Of a stretch of DNA of 5,686 nucleotides, positions 1-5,686 are shown in pieces; the stretch's first letter is position 1; each line of letters begins with the position of its first letter. Under the pieces are notes generated by a model, which was not told where the DNA came from, searched no databases, and saw nothing but the letters and a program-made list of their open reading frames with translations. The stretch is taken from positions 1-5,686 of the forward strand of contig JAGWJK010000347.1 in assembly GCA_028865845.1 (NCBI GenBank). Direction: 5' to 3'. Made by a program: the position numbers and the translations under genes. Source of the stretch: Rhizobiaceae bacterium (lineage in GTDB: Bacteria; Pseudomonadota; Alphaproteobacteria; Rhizobiales; Rhizobiaceae).

Positions 1-1308
1 GACGATGCGCTCGATCTGGCCGCGATCGTCGCCCTCGGCCATGACGCGGATCAGCGGCTCGGTGCCCGAGGGACGAATGACCAGACGCCCATTGCGTGCA
101 AGCTCGTTTTCGGCATCCGCGATCGCCTGGCGGACGATCGTGTCTTCCAGCGGCTTGCCGCCGGAAATGCGGACATTGCGCAGGAGCTGCGGCACCGGCT
201 CGAAACGGCGGCAAACTTCGCTGACCGTCTTGCCGGTGCGCTTGACGGCAGCGAGGATCTGCAGCGCGGCTACCAAGCCGTCTCCGGTCGTTCCGTAATC
301 GGAAAGCACGATATGGCCCGACTGTTCGCCGCCGACATTGTAGTTGTGCTGGCGCATGTGTTCGACGACGTAGCGGTCGCCGACGGCGGTGCGCGCCAGC
401 GACATGCCCTTGCCTTCCAGGAAGCGTTCCAGGCCGAGATTCGACATCACCGTGGCGACGATACCGTTGCCGCGCAGCAGCTGGTTCTCAGCCCAGCTCT
501 CGGCGATCACAGCCATCAGCTGATCGCCGTCGATGATCGTACCGGTCTCGTCGACGATGATGACGCGGTCGGCGTCACCGTCGAGTGCGATGCCGATATC
601 GGCGCGCACTTCATCGACCTTCTTCTGCAATGCGACCGGGCTGGTCGAACCGCAATTGAGATTGATGTTGGTGCCGTTCGGCTCGTTGCCGATCGTAACG
701 ACATCGGCGCCCAGCTCCCAGAGCACGGCTGGCGCGACCTTGTAGGCGGCGCCGTTGGCGCAATCGATCGCAACCCGCAGGCCCTGCAGCGTCACGTCGC
801 GCGGCAGTGTGCGCTTGGCATGTTCGATGTAACGGTCATGGACACCGTCAACACGCTTCGCCCGGCCGATATCCTCGGACTTGGCGAGATGCTGCGTCAT
901 ATCCTTCTCGAGCATATCCTCGATGCGCGACTCCAGATCGTCGGAAAGCTTGTAGCCGTCGGGGCCGAACAGCTTGATGCCGTTATCCTCGTACGGGTTA
1001 TGCGAGGCCGAGATCATCACGCCGATATCGGCGCGCAGTGACCGCGTCAGCATGGCAACGGCGGGCGTCGGGATAGGACCGAGAACGAAGGCGTCGACAC
1101 CGGCGGCCGTAAAGCCCGCCACCATGGCGTTTTCGAGCATATAGCCGGAAAGACGCGTATCCTTGCCGATAACGACCCGATGTCGATGGCTACCTCGATG
1201 GAAGATCGTGCCTGCGGCGATACCCACGCGCATGGCGAGATCCGGCGTCATCGGATAGATGTTGGATTGGCCCCGGATACCGTCCGTTCCGAAATAGCGA
1301 CGTTTCAT
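1..1308 (-). CDS. glmM: Phosphoglucosamine mutase GlmM (C-terminal end cut off by window edge)
   Basis: GlmM is a cytoplasmic enzyme that converts glucosamine-6-phosphate to glucosamine-1-phosphate, the step before GlmU in making UDP-GlcNAc for peptidoglycan and lipopolysaccharide. The reading frame is open from the ATG at 1308 to base 1 (436 residues). The family is usually about 450 residues long, so only some 14 are missing. It begins [13 protein letters not shown], the family's N-terminal signature. The phosphoserine loop ISASHNP is at residues 99-105 with the catalytic serine at 102, as in E. coli GlmM. The metal-binding loop DGDADR is at 243-248, the sugar-specificity loop GGEQSGH at 326-332, and the phosphate-binding loop RPSGTEP at 412-418. 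No frameshift or missing key residue is seen. The start is supported by a GGGAG ribosome site 5 bases upstream. A terminator separates glmM from ftsH, so it probably has its own promoter. The assignment is firm. Confidence 0.98.
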   Translation of the reverse strand, partial: MKRRYFGTDGIRGQSNIYPMTPDLAMRVGIAAGTIFHRGSHRHRVVIGKDTRLSGYMLENAMVAGFTAAGVDAFVLGPIPTPAVAMLTRSLRADIGVMISASHNPYEDNGIKLFGPDGYKLSDDLESRIEDMLEKDMTQHLAKSEDIGRAKRVDGVHDRYIEHAKRTLPRDVTLQGLRVAIDCANGAAYKVAPAVLWELGADVVTIGNEPNGTNINLNCGSTSPVALQKKVDEVRADIGIALDGDADRVIIVDETGTIIDGDQLMAVIAESWAENQLLRGNGIVATVMSNLGLERFLEGKGMSLARTAVGDRYVVEHMRQHNYNVGGEQSGHIVLSDYGTTGDGLVAALQILAAVKRTGKTVSEVCRRFEPVPQLLRNVRISGGKPLEDTIVRQAIADAENELARNGRLVIRPSGTEPLIRVMAEGDDRGQIERIV

Positions 1309-1313
1309 ATGCA

Positions 1314-1318
1314 CTCCC
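1314..1318 (-). promoter_or_regulatory. Ribosome binding site of glmM
   Basis: The minus strand reads GGGAG followed by TGCAT and then the ATG at 1308, a 5-base spacer. This fixes the glmM start at the ATG that opens [10 protein letters not shown], in agreement with the family N-terminus. Confidence 0.8.
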
Positions 1319-1347
1319 GTTATTGCGGCGTTCTCTGGCGCATAACC

Positions 1348-1439
1348 CCTTAAATCGGAGCGGATTTAAGGACAGGATCATGCGCGGCTTCGAACTGCTA
1401 CTGTGTCGTTGCGCCTCCATAGCGCATCCGGCGTCGTAG
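1348..1439. repeat. Probable decayed rhizobial palindromic intergenic repeat
   Basis: Two nested palindromes lie side by side. The first is a perfect 9-bp inverted repeat with a 6-base loop (1348-1356 with 1363-1371). The second has outer arms CTAC/GTAG (1398-1401 with 1436-1439) and inner arms TGCGC/GCGCA (1410-1414 with 1422-1426) around a mismatched middle. The arrangement TTAAATCGGA, then GATTTAAGGA, then ATCATGCGC, then GCTAC with a GC-rich hairpin ending in GTAG, resembles a short repeat I remember as abundant between genes in Rhizobium and Agrobacterium. The resemblance is from memory. The inverted repeats themselves are read directly from the sequence. Confidence 0.45.
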
Positions 1440-1581
1440 AGAACTGCGGCATCCTATTCTCATCCCCCAATCATTGGGGCGGCGCGAACTTCGATGTTCG
1501 AGGCTCATGCCATAGATTGCGAAACTCGGCACTTAAATTACCGAGAAAGCCTATTACAACCCGTTACCGTTAATAAGCACT

Positions 1582-1618
1582 AAAAAAGGCCAGTTCCCGC
1601 ATGAATGGGAACTGGCCT
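1582..1618 (-). terminator. Intrinsic terminator of ftsH
   Basis: On the minus strand, 24 bases past the ftsH stop codon, an 11-bp perfect stem GGCCAGTTCCC/GGGAACTGGCC (12 bp with an outer A-T pair) closes an 8-base loop. It is followed immediately by six T residues (the A run at 1582-1587 on the plus strand). This is a textbook Rho-independent terminator for transcription from ftsH towards glmM. The opposite strand has no T run, so it works in one direction only. Confidence 0.93.
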
Positions 1619-1642
1619 CCTAGTCATCTGAGGTAAGGACGT

Positions 1643-3586
<1,944 letters not shown>

Positions 3587-3590
3587 CGAA

Positions 3591-3596
3591 CTCCCC
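3591..3596 (-). promoter_or_regulatory. Ribosome binding site of ftsH
   Basis: The minus strand reads GGGGAG, then TTCG, then the ATG at 3586. This site lies inside the extra codons that a GTG start at 3601 would translate, so it decides in favour of the ATG. Confidence 0.75.
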
Positions 3597-3609
3597 AGCA
3601 CTGAAACTT

Positions 3610-3626
3610 CCGCCGCTAAGCGACGG
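3610..3626 (-). other. Small hairpin in the ftsH leader
   Basis: On the minus strand CCGTCGC, a TTA loop and GCGGCGG form a 7-bp stem with one G-T wobble, ending about 13 bases before the ribosome site. No T run follows, so it is not an intrinsic terminator for tilS. It could stabilise the ftsH messenger or affect translation; this is inference only. Confidence 0.45.
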
Positions 3627-3641
3627 CATTACTTGGTCCCT

Positions 3642-3670
3642 AACATAGGGTTGCGCCAAGCCCTTGCCAA
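3642..3670 (-). promoter_or_regulatory. Candidate sigma70 promoter of ftsH
   Basis: On the minus strand TTGGCA (5 of 6 to TTGACA, at 3670-3665) is followed after 17 bases by TATGTT (4 of 6 to TATAAT, at 3647-3642). Transcription would start near 3635, giving a leader of about 50 bases before the ftsH ATG. It is the best match in the 124-base gap between tilS and ftsH and agrees with ftsH having its own transcription start. I see no heat-shock sigma32-type pair here, though I searched only by eye. Confidence 0.5.
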
Positions 3671-3710
3671 GGCAAACCGCATCGTCACACGCTTTTTCCG
3701 TCAATAAGTC

Positions 3711-5024
3711 TCAAAGCGGCGGCAACGCATAGGCTTGTCTGACAAAAGCCGCCGCGAGACGGTTTGCGAATGTGAGATCAAATCGTGTCAAAAAGCGGTC
3801 AAAGGGCGCCAAATAGGGCATAATCGCGACCGAACCATCGTCGCCGCCACTCACGATTTGCGGAAGCGCCGCGCGGGCACGCCTCATTGCGCCCCTTGGC
3901 AGCCCCTCCGGGAAAATCGCTTCACCCTTCGCCCCGGCCGCCTCGATCCGGATCGGCGAATCCGAATGGTTGGCGATCCGGAAACGGCCGTCCCAGATGG
4001 CCGCGGCCTCCGAAGCCAGCTCGAGCGATTGGATGCCGCGGCTTTCGCGCATCAGGTACAATCCGTCACGACGAAGATCGAAGACGACGCCACCGGCCGT
4101 TCGGCGACCGGGCTCGCCCTCGCCGATGAAATCGAGGATCCGCCGCATGCGATCGCGGCCCGGCCCATAGGGCTCGCCACCGAAAACGGCTGCGAGATGC
4201 GAAAGCGCGTAGGCAAGCACGGCTTCCTCGGCATCCAGTCCCTTACGATCGATCGCACAAAGGGCGGCGGCATGAACCGTCGCATGGCGACCGAACCAGT
4301 CGGCCGCTTTCTCCGCCAGCGCTCTGCGGACCGCCGTGCCGTCGTCAAGGATAGCCACGCAGTCCTCGACGAGGTCCTTGCGGGTGCGTACACGCTCGTA
4401 ATGCATGTCCTCATTGCTGGGGTCGTCAATCCAGGAGATATGCCGCGTCGTGAGATAGGCGCGGATGTCGTTTCGCCGGCAGCGGAGAAATGGCCTGGCG
4501 ATCCAGATACGTCGATCGAAGAGCATGGCATCGGCAATGCCCGTGCCCATTCCGCCCTCACCCGCGCCGACACGCGAGGCCCGCATCGCGAGCGTCTCGC
4601 GCTGGTCGTCGAAGGTGTGGGCCGTCACGATGACGGTGGCGGACATCTCGGCGGCAATCCCGGCAAGCAGGCCATAGCGTGCTTCGCGGGCGGCGGCCAT
4701 GATACCGTTCTTCGGCTTCTCGCCATCCCAGCGGCGGATGACATGCGGAATACACAGCGACGCGCAAAGCGAAGCCACAGCAAGCGTCTCGGCAGCAGAC
4801 TCCGCGCGCAGGCCATGATCGATGCTGGCGGCGGAAAGGGTGATGTCGGAATTCGGGGAAAATCTCAGCCGTTCGGCGAGAGCGGCCAGAAGGCCGGTTG
4901 AATCGCTGCCGCCGGAAACGGCGACGAGAACATGCGCAGGCTTGTGAAGAGACCGAAGAAAACGCGCTGCCGCCTCTTCCGGCGCTTCAGCCGTGACAAC
5001 ACCGGTCACAGCATCACCGGACAC
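3711..5024 (-). CDS. tilS: tRNA(Ile)-lysidine synthetase TilS
   Basis: TilS uses ATP and lysine to convert the wobble cytidine of the CAU anticodon of a minor tRNA-Ile to lysidine, so that the tRNA reads AUA and is charged with isoleucine instead of methionine. It is cytoplasmic and generally essential. With the GTG start at 5024 it has 437 residues, close to E. coli TilS. The ATP-pyrophosphatase PP-loop VSGGSDS is at residues 36-42. HTFDDQRET at 136-144 matches the family's HHADDQxET-type motif, ARPFL is at 176-180 and the DDPSN motif at 201-205. The C-terminal half is less conserved and I cannot place its domains. The start is uncertain: the frame stays open to an ATG at 5159, but that would overlap cpoB by 125 bases and adds an arginine-rich stretch that looks like out-of-frame cpoB. 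A TTG at 5045 and a GTG at 5009 are other options, and none has a strong ribosome site. The short gap to cpoB suggests co-transcription. Confidence 0.93.
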   Translation of the reverse strand: MSGDAVTGVVTAEAPEEAAARFLRSLHKPAHVLVAVSGGSDSTGLLAALAERLRFSPNSDITLSAASIDHGLRAESAAETLAVASLCASLCIPHVIRRWDGEKPKNGIMAAAREARYGLLAGIAAEMSATVIVTAHTFDDQRETLAMRASRVGAGEGGMGTGIADAMLFDRRIWIARPFLRCRRNDIRAYLTTRHISWIDDPSNEDMHYERVRTRKDLVEDCVAILDDGTAVRRALAEKAADWFGRHATVHAAALCAIDRKGLDAEEAVLAYALSHLAAVFGGEPYGPGRDRMRRILDFIGEGEPGRRTAGGVVFDLRRDGLYLMRESRGIQSLELASEAAAIWDGRFRIANHSDSPIRIEAAGAKGEAIFPEGLPRGAMRRARAALPQIVSGGDDGSVAIMPYLAPFDRFLTRFDLTFANRLAAAFVRQAYALPPL

Positions 5025-5034
5025 AAGATGCGGA

Positions 5035-5686
5035 TCAGCAGGCAAGCCGCTTTTCTTCGCTGGCGACCTTGCTGGTAACAGCCTTCTCAGCCTTCGGATA
5101 ACGCTTGGTGACTTCGCGCAACGTTGCGCAAGCCGTATCCTTGTTGTCGAGGGCAGCAAGCGACATGCCGAGCCTCAGAAGCATCGTCGGCGCCTTCTCC
5201 GAATTGCTGTACTTCTGGTGCGCATTCAGGAAGGTCTTGGCTGCGTCGTTGTATTTGCCCTGCGAATAGAGCGCTTCACCGAGCCAGAAATTGGCATCGG
5301 CCGCACGCGCGCTGTTCGGGTAGCTTTGGATATACTGGCGGAACTCCTGTTCAGCGTCCGCATAATCGCCGGAGAGGACATGGCCGTAAGCGACCTTGTA
5401 CTGGTCGCCCTCGCTGCCGCCACCGATCGAGGCTGTCTGGGTCGGAGAGGTCGCAGCCGGCGCTGCACCGGACGAATTATTGGTACGAGTCGCCGTTCCG
5501 CCAACCTGTTTGCCGCTCTGGTCGAACTGGATAGAGCCGAGCTGGGTCGGCGGCTTGCCGAGGCTGCTGTTGCTCTGCTGCGGCGCGTCCGACGCGCCGC
5601 TGTCCTGAGAATCGCCGATGACGCTTGCGACGTCATCCTGCTGCTGACCGCTGCCAGGCGCCTGGGCCGGAACATCGGCTTCGCTC
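5035..5686 (-). CDS. cpoB: Cell division coordinator CpoB / YbgF, TPR protein of the Tol-Pal system (N-terminus outside window)
   Basis: CpoB is a periplasmic protein that binds TolA and, in E. coli, coordinates peptidoglycan synthesis by PBP1B with outer-membrane constriction during division. The window shows the last 216 residues; the start, signal peptide and coiled coil lie beyond base 5686. The first 90 or so visible residues form a low-complexity linker rich in Q, S, G, A, P and T. From about residue 94 come tetratricopeptide repeats with typical family motifs: YKVAYGHVLSGDYADAEQEF, YPNSARAADANFWLGEALY, KYNDAAKTFLNA and the closing region ACATLREVTKRYPKAE. The protein ends EEKRLAC before a TGA at 5037-5035. 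It lies 10 bases upstream of the chosen tilS start, suggesting one transcript. In related genomes pal and the tol genes lie upstream, which I could not check here. Confidence 0.93.
   Translation of the reverse strand, partial: SEADVPAQAPGSGQQQDDVASVIGDSQDSGASDAPQQSNSSLGKPPTQLGSIQFDQSGKQVGGTATRTNNSSGAAPAATSPTQTASIGGGSEGDQYKVAYGHVLSGDYADAEQEFRQYIQSYPNSARAADANFWLGEALYSQGKYNDAAKTFLNAHQKYSNSEKAPTMLLRLGMSLAALDNKDTACATLREVTKRYPKAEKAVTSKVASEEKRLAC

Larger units (their letters stand above)
1309..1581. other. Intergenic region and leader upstream of glmM
   Basis: This stretch of 273 bases lies between the ftsH terminator and the glmM start and holds no convincing gene. It contains several inverted repeats: CCTTAAATC/GATTTAAGG (1348-1356 with 1363-1371), TGCGC/GCGCA (1410-1414 with 1422-1426), CCCCAA/TTGGGG with a 3-base loop (1465-1470 with 1474-1479), and CTCGG/CCGAG (1525-1529 with 1541-1545). 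The part beyond 1500 is more AT-rich and is the likeliest place for the glmM promoter. On the minus strand TTGTAA is followed 16 bases later by TTTAAG, but the match to a sigma70 promoter is too poor to call. If transcription starts there, the glmM mRNA carries an untranslated leader of roughly 200 bases. No riboswitch or glmS-type ribozyme is recognised. Confidence 0.6.

Noticed and set aside
313..1041. A 242-codon open frame on the plus strand opposite glmM
   Set aside because: It mirrors the codons of glmM, whose phosphoserine, metal and phosphate loops are all present on the minus strand. No motif supports a second protein.
1190..1420. A 76-codon minus-strand frame overlapping the glmM start
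   Set aside because: Its C-terminal half is an out-of-frame reading of the glmM N-terminus and its N-terminal half reads through the intergenic repeat. It does not indicate a frameshift: the glmM frame itself is unbroken from 1308 to 1.
1465..1479. CCCCAA-TCA-TTGGGG hairpin as a terminator
   Set aside because: The 6-bp stem is not followed by a T run on either strand, so it is listed only as an inverted repeat in the intergenic region.
3735..4901. A 388-codon open frame on the plus strand opposite tilS
   Set aside because: It is an antisense shadow of tilS with no recognisable motif, and it lies wholly within a gene whose PP-loop and DDQ motifs are clear on the other strand.
5226..5675. A 149-codon minus-strand frame over the right end
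   Set aside because: It is an alternate frame of cpoB, rich in R, S and A. The true frame shows the TPR motifs of CpoB and ends at 5035.

Overview
The window is ordinary chromosomal core sequence from an alphaproteobacterium, most likely a member of the Rhizobiaceae (Rhizobium, Agrobacterium or a close relative). The grounds are the GC-rich coding sequence, an FtsH whose N-terminus ([11 protein letters not shown]) and C-terminal tail look typically rhizobial, and the gene order cpoB-tilS-ftsH-glmM, which I recall as usual in this family. The family assignment comes from memory of such sequences, not from a search.

Every gene lies on the minus strand, so transcription runs from high to low coordinates. 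At the right edge (5686 to 5035) is the C-terminal part of cpoB (ybgF), the periplasmic TPR partner of the Tol-Pal system. Nearly abutting it is tilS (5024 to 3711), the tRNA-Ile lysidine synthetase. A 124-base gap follows, holding a good sigma70-type promoter candidate and a small leader hairpin. Next is complete ftsH (3586 to 1643), the membrane AAA+ zinc protease, closed by a strong intrinsic terminator (1582-1618). Then comes an intergenic stretch with no convincing gene (1309-1581). It contains inverted repeats, one of which looks like a decayed copy of a rhizobial palindromic repeat. Last is glmM (1308 to 1), phosphoglucosamine mutase, missing only its final residues at the left edge.

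Three of the four genes concern the cell envelope. GlmM feeds UDP-GlcNAc synthesis for peptidoglycan and lipopolysaccharide. FtsH controls membrane protein quality and, in enterobacteria, the level of LpxC. CpoB links peptidoglycan synthesis to outer-membrane constriction. TilS is a translation gene placed between them; tilS next to ftsH also occurs in distant bacteria such as Bacillus. Transcription probably runs in three blocks: cpoB-tilS continuing from an upstream pal/tol operon, ftsH from its own promoter (perhaps with read-through from tilS), and glmM separately after the terminator.

I found no mobile element, CRISPR array, RNA gene or undescribed system. The points worth a second look are in the non-coding gaps: the repeat in front of glmM, the hairpins in the glmM and ftsH leaders, and the uncertain start of tilS.
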